64,000 nt of DNA from positions 13,821,431-13,885,430 of the forward strand of contig NC_088322.1 of NCBI RefSeq assembly GCF_910592395.1, given 5' to 3'. This document shows positions 8,895 through 19,866 of this stretch, piece by piece; position 1 is the stretch's first letter, and each line of letters starts with the position of its first letter. The notes under the pieces were generated by a model. The model had not been told where the DNA came from. It made no database searches and worked only from the letters and a program-made list of their open reading frames with translations. This DNA is from Lineus longissimus (lineage: Eukaryota > Nemertea > Pilidiophora > Heteronemertea > Lineidae). A program made the position numbers and the translations under genes.

Positions 8895-11800
8895 TCAAAC
8901 TGGTCGCATCAAGCAGTAAAGTTCAAAGCGGTCGTCGGCAGGGAGCGACACCTTGGGGAGGAAATAGTTCACACTTGAGGTCAGGCAGGTCTTGCTGGCG
9001 TCGGTGAAGGAGGCTGACGCGCACTGAGAGTCCCTGGCACAGAAGTCCATGCACTTGATTATGGTCGGGGTGTCTGTGTGCGTCCTCAGAATGCTTCCAG
9101 ATGGAATCTTCGCTTTGGAGTGGAATTCAAACGTGGCGCCTGAAATGGAGAGAATTTGTAATAAAGAGGAACGTGTGTTCAGCCGCCCTTCCGAAGCTAA
9201 GGTAGTTGTGACTCGAGACGAATGATAGACACTCTGAACCTGAATTGAAAGCTAGTACTATAGGCTACGGCTTCTTTGGACAGGCCGATGAAGCTGTCTA
9301 GCGTGGAGGAAAATATGAAGAACACAAGTGAACGGGAAATGCACGTGTTGTACGATGTGCAAACGGTCGCTTCAGGCAAGGACCTAAACATTGTACAATA
9401 TGTTTAGGTCTGTGTTGCTGGGGTTGACCTACCTTGTCCCCCATTGTTGTTATTATCACAGAAGGTCTTTGCTCTCTTCATGTCGTCTGCTGTCAGACCC
9501 CGGTCGAATAACATGACGCAGCTCATCGATGCGTTCAGAGACGCTGAACGTACCTGTTTACCGAAGTTTACAAGGCTCGCGGAGGTATCTGGCGCAGCGC
9601 TCGTGCTTTCCAGCTGCGTCTCCGGGGTGAACCCATCCAAATAACCAATCACATTTCTTGACGATTTGTCGTATGATACGCCAAAGAACATCCAAACACC
9701 GTGAGAGAATTTCATATCAAAGACATGTCCTGGAGTACCTCTCCCGATTATGCTAATGTGGAGAGTCATTTTGGGCCACACCCAGACCAGCGATCCGAAC
9801 GACAAGCTCTTCCCCGGCCACTCCATAATCGGCGCCTGAGTCCCTGAGAGCAGTTTCAAGTACCCCGTGAGTGTGAACCCGTCACGCTTGCTCAAGTCCA
9901 TGGTTGTCGATTTCCCCACGCTGAAATAGGACGAGGAGTTGCCGGAAAAGCGAATAGCGCTCCTGGGTCTTTGGGTCGGTCCGTCGGTGAATGTGACTCT
10001 ATGGAGGGTGGCATGGTTGTCCTTGCCCGAGAGGTCATCTCCCTTCGCTTCAGCCGTCAAGGGCCAGTAGCCGACAGGGGCGGGGTTGAACACAGCTGTC
10101 AAAAAGAACAATGAGTTTATTAGAGCGCTGTATAGGAGCGAGGTGGTAGCCCATCGAAATAGGCTTCGATCCGCTATACGCTGGACTTTAAGTAGGGCGG
10201 GCCGGATTTTGTTTCCCTGAACCTTTCGGGCAGTACAGTGACCATTTCTACACAGGTTCTCAGCCAATCAGAATCCGATAAATCTGTGTCGTCATCGGGG
10301 CATCATCATTAAACTGTGGTTGGATCTTGAAGATGGACTATTGTTATAGCCCTTTCTGTAGGTATGTTGTAGGCAGCATAACTCAGATATCTAAAATCTA
10401 AATAACAAGGGAAAAGAAACGCATTTTAAAAATAAAATATAAAGAAGAAAAAGAAAAATGTTGTCCACAACCGGATTCGAACTCGCGACCTTTGAATCAA
10501 ACATCGTATTCTGCCATTTCTGACGAGCGACCTACCAACTGCTCTAAAGTTTCTAAGGCTTCTGACGTCATGCATTTGTCGAAATCTGATTGGCTGAAAG
10601 TCCCTGTACAAATATACACTATAGTGCCCCAAAAGTTTAGGAAAAAAAACACAGAATGATTTTCCCTCACACAATAGATACACAATAGAATTCTAAAACG
10701 ACCTCGCACGTCCGGCACCGGCACATATGGTCAGTGATGATGGAGAGTGGTAGCCGGTACATATACAGTACGGTTCACTCGCAATTCAATGTGCTCATGA
10801 CGTGACGAGTCTTTCAAAACAATATTGATTGACTGTGACACTGCTGACCTCGTTTTTAAAAGCATTTTAAAAAGGCCATTTAAACGTTAAATCAACTGCA
10901 AACATAATTTTTTATATCACTGAGGTATATGGATGGATACGATATGTTGAGAAAAATATGTACAACTATCGAAATATACGATTATTTGGAACTATATATA
11001 TTTAGGCCAATCACTTTGCCACCTGCGCGACCTTGTCACAATTGCGGCGCTCTTTTGCATATCGCATATAAGAGGCGAATGAAAGCCTTGTCAGTTCAGC
11101 GTTGAAGGTGTTTGACTGTAAACATTGTACAATATGTTTAGGTCTGTGTTGCTGGGGTTGACCTACCTTGTCCCCCATTGTTGTTATTATCACAGAAGGT
11201 CTTTGCTCTCTTCATGTCGTCTGCTGTCAGACCCCGGTCGAATAACATGACGCAGCTCATCGATGCGTTCAGAGACGCTGAACGTACCTGTTTACCGAAG
11301 TTTACAAGGCTCGCGGAGGTATCTGGCGCAGCGCTCGTGCTTTCCAGCTGCGTCTCCGGGGTGAACCCATCCAAATAACCAATCACATTTCTTGACGATT
11401 TGTCGTATGATACGCCAAAGAACATCCAAACACCGTGAGAGAATTTCATATCAAAGACATGTCCTGGAGTACCTCTCCCGATTATGCTAATGTGGAGAGT
11501 CATTTTGGGCCACACCCAGACCAGCGATCCGAACGACAAGCTCTTCCCCGGCCACTCCATAATCGGCGCCTGAGTCCCTGAGAGCAGTTTCAAGTACCCC
11601 GTGAGTGTGAACCCGTCACGCTTGCTCAAGTCCATGGTTGTCGATTTCCCCACGCTGAAATAGGACGAGGAGTTGCCGGAAAAGCGAATAGCGCTCCTGG
11701 GTCTTTGGGTCGGTCCGTCGGTGAATGTGACTCCATGGAGGGTGGCATGGTTGTCCTTGCCCGAGAGGTCATCTCCCTTCGCTTCAGCCGTCAAGGGCCA

Positions 11801-14800
11801 GTAGCCGACAGGGGCGGGGTTGAACACAGCTGTCAAAAAGAACAATGAGTTTATTAGAGCGCTGTATAGGAGCGAGGTGGTAGCCCATCGAAATAGGCTT
11901 CGATCCGCTATACGCTGGACTTTAAGTAGGGCGGGCCGGATTTTGTTTCCCTGAACCTTTCGGGCAGTACAGTGACCATTTCTACACAGGTTCTCAGCCA
12001 ATCAGAATCCGATAAATCTGTGTCGTCATCGGGGCATCATCATTAAACTGTGGTTGGATCTTGAAGATGGACTATTGTTATAGCCCTTTCTGTAGGTATG
12101 TTGTAGGCAGCATAACTCAGATATCTAAAATCTAAATAACAAGGGAAAAGAAACGCATTTTAAAAATAAAATATAAAGAAGAAAAAGAAAAATGTTGTCC
12201 ACAACCGGATTCGAACTCGCGACCTTTGAATCAAACATCGTATTCTGCCATTTCTGACGAGCGACCTACCAACTGCTCTAAAGTTTCTAAGGCTTCTGAC
12301 GTCATGCATTTGTCGAAATCTGATTGGCTGAAAGTCCCTGTACAAATATACACTATAGTGCCCCAAAAGTTTAGGAAAAAAAACACAGAATGATTTTCCC
12401 TCACACAATGGATACACAATAGAATTCTAAAACGACCTCGCACGTCCGGCACCGGCACATATGGTCAGTGATGATGGAGAGTGGTAGCCGGTACATATAC
12501 AGTACGGTTCACTCGCAATTCAATGTGCTCATGACGTGACGAGTCTTTCAAAACAATATTGATTGACTGTGACACTGCTGACCTCGTTTTTAAAAACATT
12601 TTAAAAAGGCCATTTAAACGTTAAATCAACTGCAAACATAATTTTTTATATCACTGAGGTATATGGATGGATACGATATGTTGAGAAAAATATGTACAAC
12701 TATCGAAATATACGATTATTTGGAACTATATATATTTAGGCCAATCACTTTGCCACCTGCGCGACCTTGTCACAATTGCGGCGCTCTTTTGCATATCGCA
12801 TATAAGAGGCGAATGAAAGCCTTGTCAGTTCAGCGTTGAAGGTGTTTGACTGTGGATCGGCTGGTCACGGGTTCGGCTCCCGCTGAATCTGCCACAGTAT
12901 ATCTTTTTCACATTTTCCTTATCTTGTTATCTAATCCTCCATGAACAGATGGAAATTTTTTCATCATTACCGTTTTCATACCCCGCACCCAAACTTTTCA
13001 AACTGCAGCACATACTGATTCCGGGCGTTCGAGTACATGTACTACCGAGTTCGAATCGGCAGCTGATATTTTCTAGGCTACATTGGGGCAAAGAGGTGTT
13101 AGTGTCGGACCTTGACTTTTCCAATTAGTCAAAGGGTATCCTGAGCTCCAGGCTTTTTATACCCCTTCGTCATATCGAGAGGGATATCAAAAACCACTGG
13201 TGCCTGGATGGTTAATATGCTGCCCGTGAGGGAATATCTAGAAAAAGATCGCGTTCCTATTTTAAAATCGACCGAAATTCTGTTAGTTGATATCATTTAA
13301 AATCAAGCCCAAAATGTCTACTTTAATTGACATCTTGTCATCCAGCATGAGGCTTGCATGGGTACGACCAAAATTAGTCAGTGTAATTATTCGGCAATTT
13401 TGTAAAGCTGACTCAGCAATTAATGAGGTAATCCCTGTCAATCAATAAACAAACAAAAACCCTTATACTAAAAAGATCTCAGATTTACCATCATGATGCT
13501 GATCATGATTTTCCCTTTAAATTCCATGGCAGAAGTGCTTACAAATAACTCACCTAAGCTTGCACAATTTAATTAAATAATGGATTTCCTCACAAAAAAG
13601 AGTGCGAATCAGCCAATCAACGTTTGATAAAATAGAACTAGAATTTATTGCCGGCAAGTCCTCCACCAATGTGGCACCAACAGAAAAAATTCTCAACGAA
13701 TTGGTGATCTGAAGCGTGTGTGAATAAACACACAAGGCTCATATCACCATAGCCTGGTTATTACAGGTGAAGAAAATATCCACTCAAGTGCTTACAAATA
13801 CATCACCTAAGCTGGCACAATTTAATGAAATAATGGATTTTCTCACAAAAATGAGTGCGAACAAGCCAATCAACGTTTGATAAAATAGAACTAGAATTTA
13901 TTGCCGGCAAGTCCTCCACCAATGTGGCACCAACAGAAAAAATTCTCAACGAATTGGTGATCTGAAGCGTGTGTGAAATAAACACACAAGGTTCATATCA
14001 CCATATCCTGGCTATTACAGGCGAAGAAAATCTCCACTCAAACATGAAAACCTCTTTGATTCAACCGTTAGGATGCTGGACTTTCTGCCAGGTGGTCACG
14101 GATTCGACTCCCCGTGTATCCAGAAAAAAACGTTTCTCTTCATTTACTTTCTTTATTCATTCATGTACGTGTATATACATACGATATGTTGAGAAAAATC
14201 TGTACAACTATCGAAATATACGATTACTTGGAACTATTTCGGCTAATCAATTTGCCACCCTGTCACTATTGTGGCGCGCTCGTTTGCATACCGCATATAA
14301 GAGGCAAATAAAATCTCCATTTCAACATGCAAGCCTTGACGGTTCAGCGCTGAAGGTGTTTGACTGTGGATCGGCTGGTCACGGGTTCGAGCCCCGCTGA
14401 ATCTGCCGAATTTTTTAATATTTTTTTTCGTCTTCCTTGTCTTGTTATCTGAAGAGATTTGGGTGTGATCTTGGACCGTGATTTCAATTTCAAAGAACAC
14501 ATTAACACCTGTGTACGGGCCACCAATTTTCACATTCGTAACATCGGGAAAATCAGAAAATATCTAACTCCAAATACCACCAGGTTATATGTCCAGGCTC
14601 TTGTAATATCTCGCCTGGATTTCTGTAATTCCCTTTTCCTTGGTTGTCCCAATTCAACAATTATACCCCTACAGAAGGTACAAAATTCTGCCGCTCGCCT
14701 AATTACCAAGACCAAGAAACGATCTTCCATTTCCCCAGTACTCAGGTTTCTACATTGGCTTCCTGTGCAACAGCGCATCAAGTACAAGGTTCTCCTTCTT

Positions 14801-17776
14801 ACTTACAAGTGTCTTCACCAACTTGCTCCCCAATACCTTTCAGAACTTCTCTCCGTTCATACCGTTTCTCGAACTCTGCGCTCTTCATCGGCCGTTCTTC
14901 TGTCTATCCCAAAGACCAATGTCATGTCAGTCGGTGGCAGAGCATTTTCAATTGGAGCCCCTCAGCTGTGGAACAAACTTCCTTCAACTGTTAGGAACTG
15001 CAGCTCTCTGTTATCTTTCAAGGGACAACTCAAACATTTGCTTTTTAAAGAGGCCTATCAAGCGCTTTGAGCGGCCAGTTAATGGTTGGATACTGCGCTA
15101 TATAAGACTCGTATTATTATTATCTGATCATCCATGTACAGATGTAAACATTTTCATTATCATCATTATCATACCCTGCACCCAAACTTTTCAAACTCCA
15201 GCACATACTGATTCCGGGCGTTCGAGTACATGAATTATGAGGTAGATGTATTTTTTCAATCATCGCAAATCTGCCTAAAACGGCAAGTTTTCTCAGGTAC
15301 GGGTACGGCAGTGGCGTGCGTCTTTTTCATTGAAACGACCTCGCACGGCCGGCACCGACATATATCGTGGTTGATGATGGAGAGAGCGGTAGCCGGTACA
15401 TATTGAGCACGGTTCACCAGCAGTTCAATGTGCTCATGACGTGACGAGAGCAAATCTCACGGGTGGGGCGGAAATTCGCCATATTGCTGACATCATCGGC
15501 GCCAACAACTGTTTCTTTTGACCCTGCCGGAGTCTTTCAAAACAATAAATGATTGTGTCTGACCCTGCTGACCTCGATTTTGAAAAACTTTTTAAAAAAG
15601 GTCGTTCAAACGTTAAATCAACTGCAAAGATAATCTTTTATATCACTGAGGTATATACATACGATATGTTGAGAAAAATCTGTACAACTATCGAAATATA
15701 CGATTACTTGGAACTATTTCGGCTAATCACTTTGCCACCTGCGCGACCTTGTCACTATTGTGGCGCGCTCGTTTGCACACCGCATATAAGAGGCGAATAA
15801 AATCTCCATTTAAACATGCAAGCCTTGACGGTTCAGCGCTGAAGGTGTTTGACTGTGGATCGGCTGGTCACGGGTTCGACCCCCGGTGAATCTGCCGAAT
15901 TTTTTTTCTTTTTTTCTTCTTCCTTGTCTTGTTATCTAATCATCCATGTACAGATGTAAACATTTTTATTATCATCATTATCATACCCTGCACCCAAACT
16001 TTTCAAACTCCATCACATACTGATTCCGGGCGTTCGAGTACATGAATTATGAGGTAGATGTATTGTTTCAATCATCGCAAATCTGCCTAAAACGCAAGTT
16101 TTCTCAGGTACGGGTACGGCAGTGGCGTGCGTCTTTTTCATTGAAACGACCTCGCACGGCCGGTGTAATGTTTTTGAGTGTTTCTGTTTTTGAGTGTTTC
16201 CCCTCATTGTTTGGGAACGCTCAAAAATAGATTGACAAGTTTTTCTGTGTATCCCCCCTATTGAAAAGTCGTGGTCTCTCTAGCTGCCTATTGTTTGGAA
16301 ACACTGACACATGGGAAACAACCACAGATGTTACACCGGCACCGACATATATCGTCGTTGATGATGGAGAGAGCGGTAGCCGGTACATATTGAGCACGGT
16401 TCACTAGCAGTTCAATGTGCTCATGACGTGACGAGAGCAAATCTCACGGTTGGGGCGGAAATTCGCCATATTGCTGACATCACCGGCGCCAACAACTATT
16501 TCTTTTGACCCTGCCGGAGTCTTTCAAAACAATAAATGATTGTGTCTGACCCTGCTGACCACGATTTTGAAAAACTTTTTAAAAAAGGTCATTCAAACGT
16601 TAAATCAACTGCAAAGATAATCTTTTATATCACTGAGGTATATTCATACGATATGTTGAGAAAAATCTGTACAACTATCGAAATATACGATTACTTGGAA
16701 CTATTTCGGCTAATCACTTTGCCACCTGCGCGACCTTGTCACTATTGTGGCGCGCTCGTTTGCATACCGCATATAAGAGGCGAACAAAATCTCCATTTCA
16801 ACATGCAAGCCTTGACGGTTCAGCGCTAAAGGTGTTTGACTGTGGATCGGCTGGTCACGGGTTCGACCCCCGGTGTATCTCAAAAAAAAATTCCTTTTTT
16901 TTTCTTCCTTGTCTTGTTATCTAATCATCCATGTACAGATGTAAACATTTTCATTATCATCATTATCATACCCCGCACCCAAACTTTTCAAACTCCATCA
17001 CATACTGATTCCGGGCGTTCGAGTACATGAATTATGAGGTAGATGTATTGTTTCAATCATCGCAAATCTGCCTAAAACGGCAAGTTTTCTCAGGTACGGG
17101 TACGGCAGTGGCGTGCGTCTTTTTCATTGAAACGACCTCGCACGGCCGGCACCGACATATATCGTCGTTGATGATGGAGAGAGCGGTATATCCGGTACAT
17201 ATTGAGCACGGTTCACTAGCAGTTCAATGTGCTGATGACGTGACGAGAGCAAATCTCACGGGTGGGGCGGAAATTCGCCATATTGCTGACATCATCGGCG
17301 CCAACAACTGTTTCTTTTGACCCTGCCGGAGTCTTTCAAAACAATAAATGATTGTGTCTGACCCTGCTGACCTCGATTTTGAAAAACTTTTTAAAAAAGG
17401 TCATTCAAACCTTAAATCAACTGCAAAGATAATCTTTTATATCACTGAGGTACATGTACATATAGTATTACATGTATTACCATTATCAGTATCATTATTA
17501 TCAATATCACTTTTATCTTGAAACCTTCTGAACCCGAACTTTATAAACTGAAGAACACACACTGATTTCAGACTGCAACGAAGATCTCACCAAAACTGAT
17601 TGTAACTGACGAATTTCCTAGACATGTCCAAAACCACCTCACAACACTTGCAGGAATCGTTATTAGTGAAGTTTGTACATTCTTTACAAAAACAATAATA
17701 TCTTGTACTTACCTGCGGTAGTGTTTCCAGCAAGAAGCAGAAGAGCCCATTTTAGAAGGACTATTTTTACGGCCAT
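8895..17776 (-). CDS. LPb: secreted LamG-LamG-PAN protein (4 exons, duplicated LamG exon)
   Basis: The exons on the minus strand are 17776-17713 (signal peptide, donor GTAAGT), 11829-11167 (LamG), 10095-9433 (LamG again) and 9139-8895 (PAN, stop TGA). Each LamG exon has a pyrimidine-rich acceptor ending in GACAG and the donor G|GTAGGT. All junctions are phase 1, and the exons total 1635 nt, giving 544 aa. The LamG exons contain GYWPL near the start, GVWMFFGVSYD and GYLDG in the core, and MSCVMLFDRGL near the end, as in LamG_3/concanavalin-like jelly rolls. They have two Cys and N-glycosylation sequons (NSS, NAS). The PAN exon has CMDFC-x6-C-x10-C and a final YC. The two LamG exons differ by Gly versus Arg in TLHGV/TLHRV. 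The role (carbohydrate or surface binding, secreted) is inferred from the domains. The alternative is that only one LamG exon is used by splicing. Confidence 0.8.
10461..10546 (-). repeat. tRNA-like SINE head
   Basis: Read on the minus strand: a GAGC/GCTC D-stem around AGTTGGTAGGTC (A-box-like), then GAGTTCGAATCCG (B-box-like). A good T-stem is not formed, so this is a tRNA-derived SINE rather than a working tRNA. An A-rich stretch follows. Confidence 0.6.
10680..11118 (+). repeat. Diverged subrepeat S' (cut by duplication junction)
   Basis: It contains S-like motifs (ACGACCTCGCACG, ATATCACTGAGGTA, CATATAAGAGGCGAA) and the first half of a tRNA-like head, cut at the 1734-bp junction. It differs from S by several short indels. 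Confidence 0.7.
12195..12280 (-). repeat. tRNA-like SINE head (1734-bp duplicate)
   Basis: Duplicate of 10461-10546, offset 1734. Confidence 0.6.
12414..12905 (+). repeat. Diverged subrepeat S' (complete head)
   Basis: Same as the copy at 10680 but with the full tRNA-like head (GGTTCGGCTCC B-box) near 12833-12895. Downstream, to 13216, lies unit filler with another GAGTTCGAATCGG motif at about 13046. Confidence 0.7.
13535..14040. repeat. 253-bp tandem duplication in unit 2
   Basis: Blocks 13535-13787 and 13788-14040 are direct repeats of the stretch running from GTGCTTACAAATA to the tRNA-like head. Other units have one copy. It lies inside the LPb first intron and holds no coding exon. Confidence 0.85.
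14057..14121 (+). repeat. tRNA-Glu-like SINE head (unit 2)
   Basis: Same element with CCGTTAGGATG; lies directly after the 253-bp duplication. Confidence 0.5.
14452..15120 (+). mobile_element. 5'-truncated LINE insertion
   Basis: Present only in unit 2, inserted in the first S copy. TTATCTGA occurs at both ends, while uninterrupted copies have it once, so it is a probable 8-bp target duplication. The 3' end is a TATT/ATT microsatellite tail. It carries the C-terminal part of a reverse transcriptase ORF. Confidence 0.85.
14453..15070 (+). pseudogene. LINE reverse transcriptase C-terminal fragment
   Basis: About 205 codons remain open to a TGA at 15070. The reading starts RDLGVILD and includes SRLDFCNSLFLGCP, VQNSAARLITKTKK, LHWLPVQQRIKYK and GAPQLWNKLPSTVR, the usual C-terminal region of CR1/L2/RTE-X type LINE proteins. 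The endonuclease and catalytic reverse transcriptase parts are absent, so it cannot move itself. It belongs to a different family from the element at 1-4970. Confidence 0.85.
16164..16335. mobile_element. MITE with CCGG target duplication (unit 2)
   Basis: It interrupts subrepeat S at CACGGCCGGCACCG: CCGG stands on both sides (16160-16163, 16336-16339) and the uninterrupted copies have it once. The ends are imperfect inverted repeats (TGTAATG and CATGTTACA-like, i.e. TGTAA/TTACA). This copy has a 16-17-bp internal repeat of GTTTTTGAGTGTTTC. No ORF. Confidence 0.75.
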
Positions 17777-18224
17777 GTTGAACCGATTTTTTCTCGCAAA
17801 ATAGAGAATTAAAGGATGCAGATCCAAATGTTGCTTAACTTGCAATGAAAAGTGATCAAGGAGATTTCGTAATGAAAATGGATGTGCCACTATCACGGAA
17901 CAACTTCAGAAAATATGAATCCATCCGGAACTAACTGGTCGATGTCCACCTACGTTCCCGGTATGGATTCTGAATGAATGGATTGTGGCGGGACCAATAT
18001 GCACGAGTCAATCGAATAGGCCAAAGAGAACCAAACCACTGTTTATGAGACCCCCGAAAGAGTTCAGATGCAAAAGTCGCTAATTCCTTTTCTAGTCTTC
18101 GAGCAAACACAACATTCAGTCAAAATGGACGATTTTCGATGGGACCTGGCGACTTCTGTCCTAAAAAGTTGTTTTGATATTCAAACGCATTACTTAATTC
18201 CTCGCGTGGAACTGTTTTAGCGGT

Positions 18225-18632
18225 TGTCAATATCACAATAACTAGTTGATACTTCTATTCAGTGGTTTTTATTCACTCTAAATCGATCGGCTTCAGCGCC
18301 ATTGAAGATCCGCGGCATTAGCGTCATACACGAGAACATTTAACGCGACCACTATTTATATTCAGCGTGTCTCTAAATAACCACAACACGACATCCCTCC
18401 CTTAATACTTAATTACTTTAGTAATTAGATAAAGAAATTCCAAACCAAGAATGTCCTAGTTTTAACTCAACTCAGGTTTGGAGGGGTCGTCTCAAACTCT
18501 AAAGATATAATTCAAACTACTTAAACTCGAAATGGTACGTGAATACTGATTGACTTATGATTGTCCAACTCTAATAACATGAACACTAATAGTCCAGAAA
18601 ACAGTCAACTCATAATCACTCAAACCCGTAAC
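18225..18632 (-). mobile_element. LTR-retrotransposon remnant upstream of LPb
   Basis: LTR 18393-18225, same length and motifs. The purine tract side differs slightly (CCCTTAATACTTAATT on the + strand). Confidence 0.65.
18352..18360 (-). promoter_or_regulatory. LTR TATA box, candidate LPb promoter
   Basis: TATAAATAG within the LTR, about 580 bases before the LPb ATG at 17776 and in the same orientation. Equivalent sites lie upstream of LPa, LPc, LPd and LPe. LPf has none. Use as the gene's promoter is inferred from position only. A CCAAT on the + strand lies nearer the ATG (about 7026 in the LPa flank). Confidence 0.35.
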
Positions 18633-19866
18633 GATCATTTAAAATAGAGAATTAAAGATTGCAGATCCAAATGTTGCTTAACTTGCAATGAAAAAGTGAT
18701 CAAGTAGATAATGTGAGCATGTCATTTATATTGACTGCAGCGGATCATTACTTAATTCCTCGCGTGGGACTGTTTTAGCGGTCGCTTAGCAACCCTTTAT
18801 ATGGTGATGAGTCATCTGCTGCAGTCGTATAATTATTCATCTTCTGCAACGATTTGTTTGGTCTTTCAAGTGTCGTCTGCTCACACTGACAAATATTTGT
18901 TAAACAAAGTGAAGAAACTTTGTTCAGATGGTCGAAATGATCAACTTTCGTTCAAATATTTCTTGAGAAAAACCTTAAGTTTGGAGAAAACGTGTATATT
19001 CTGGATGTCGTCTGCTCAAGTTGAATGAGTTGTTGTTGTTCGGCCGGATTTTGGGTCCTATTCGGTTGCTTCTGTCTTTGTTTGACTCTGAACAGATGGC
19101 CTCTGGTCAAAGTAAGTAAGACAAGGTACTGACAGTCAATGTCACTGTTGGTGATCACAGCTAGGTGATAATTTGTTTCACTTCCTCTGTTTGTACCTAA
19201 TACGCAGTTCTTTATCTTGCCACCTACGTATTACTCTGTAATATATTTGGTTTTCAATAAAATTTGAATTTGAATTTGATATTCACTACACTCCGGATGC
19301 TGTGGATGGATCGTGTCCTTCCCAATAGGAAGACTATTTTTCAGATGACTGATAGAATGCCCCAGGAGTCTGGGATGGATTGTAGGAGTCTAGGAACAAT
19401 CGAACAAAAGAACCCATATATACTGGTGTTGTGCGTTAGACATTCGACTTTGATATACAATTAAGTTAACGTGTCTTAAAGCTGTCCAAAATACAAATGG
19501 TAATCAATAAGATCTCACAGGGTTGTAAAAAGGTGCGATGACGGGAACTAGGCTGAATATGACGTGCCACGCTATCCCGCGCCAACCGGAAGTAGTCGTC
19601 ATTCCATGTTGGGCACAGAGGCGGACACAAGTCCTCCATCATAGGGTCAGTTCTTAATGCACCTCTTTGCGTCCTCTGTCATTTTTCAACATGGCAAAAC
19701 TCAGGGCTGAGTTGTTCAAAAAGCACGTATTAAAGCTTTAACGGCACCGTTAGGTCTTGGTTGGATGAACTGAAAGAGATAACGTCCTTAAGGTTACTTA
19801 ATTCAACTAAACCGTTTAGTAGGGATAACGTGATTTTTGTTCTTTTGAACAAACGGCCTCTGCTGA

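Larger units (their letters stand above)
9385..12852. repeat. 1734-bp tandem duplication containing the LamG exon
   Basis: Bases 9385-11118 and 11119-12852 are nearly identical direct repeats, offset exactly 1734. Each holds one complete LamG exon with its splice sites, the tRNA-like minus-strand head and a diverged subrepeat copy. The junction at 11118/11119 joins a subrepeat (GTGTTTGACTG) to the sequence just past the LamG donor (TAAACATTG). Only a base or so is shared at the junction, which suggests non-homologous or microhomology joining. Confidence 0.93.
4971..13216. repeat. Tandem unit 1 (8.25 kb)
   Basis: This is the first visible unit of the array. It holds the LPa signal exon, the LPb terminal PAN exon and both LPb LamG exons, one roughly 810-bp subrepeat, and a 1734-bp internal duplication (9385-12852). 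The retrotransposon replaces its left neighbour. Stretches between named features (about 6900-7257, 7670-8890) are intergenic between LPb's 3' end and LPa's 5' end and show no further gene. Copies of the whole unit recur at 13217, 22456, 30726 and 38028. Confidence 0.9.
14165..17460 (+). repeat. Subrepeat S array, three copies (unit 2)
   Basis: tRNA-like heads start at 14341, 15830 and 16817. The first copy is split by the LINE fragment at 14452-15120, the second by the MITE at 16164-16335. Without those the period is about 810-820 bp. The array fills part of the LPb first intron. Confidence 0.85.

Noticed and set aside
9404-10267. 287-aa minus-strand ORF beginning MAENLCRNGHC, recurring in several units, as a complete gene
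   Set aside because: Only 9433-10095 is the coding exon. The N-terminal 57 residues or so lie upstream of a pyrimidine-rich AG acceptor, and that part of the frame is broken in LPc and LPf while the exon stays open.
14165-17460. CRISPR-like or satellite array
   Set aside because: Period is about 810 bp with tRNA-like heads; there are no short direct repeats with unique spacers, and the context is animal.
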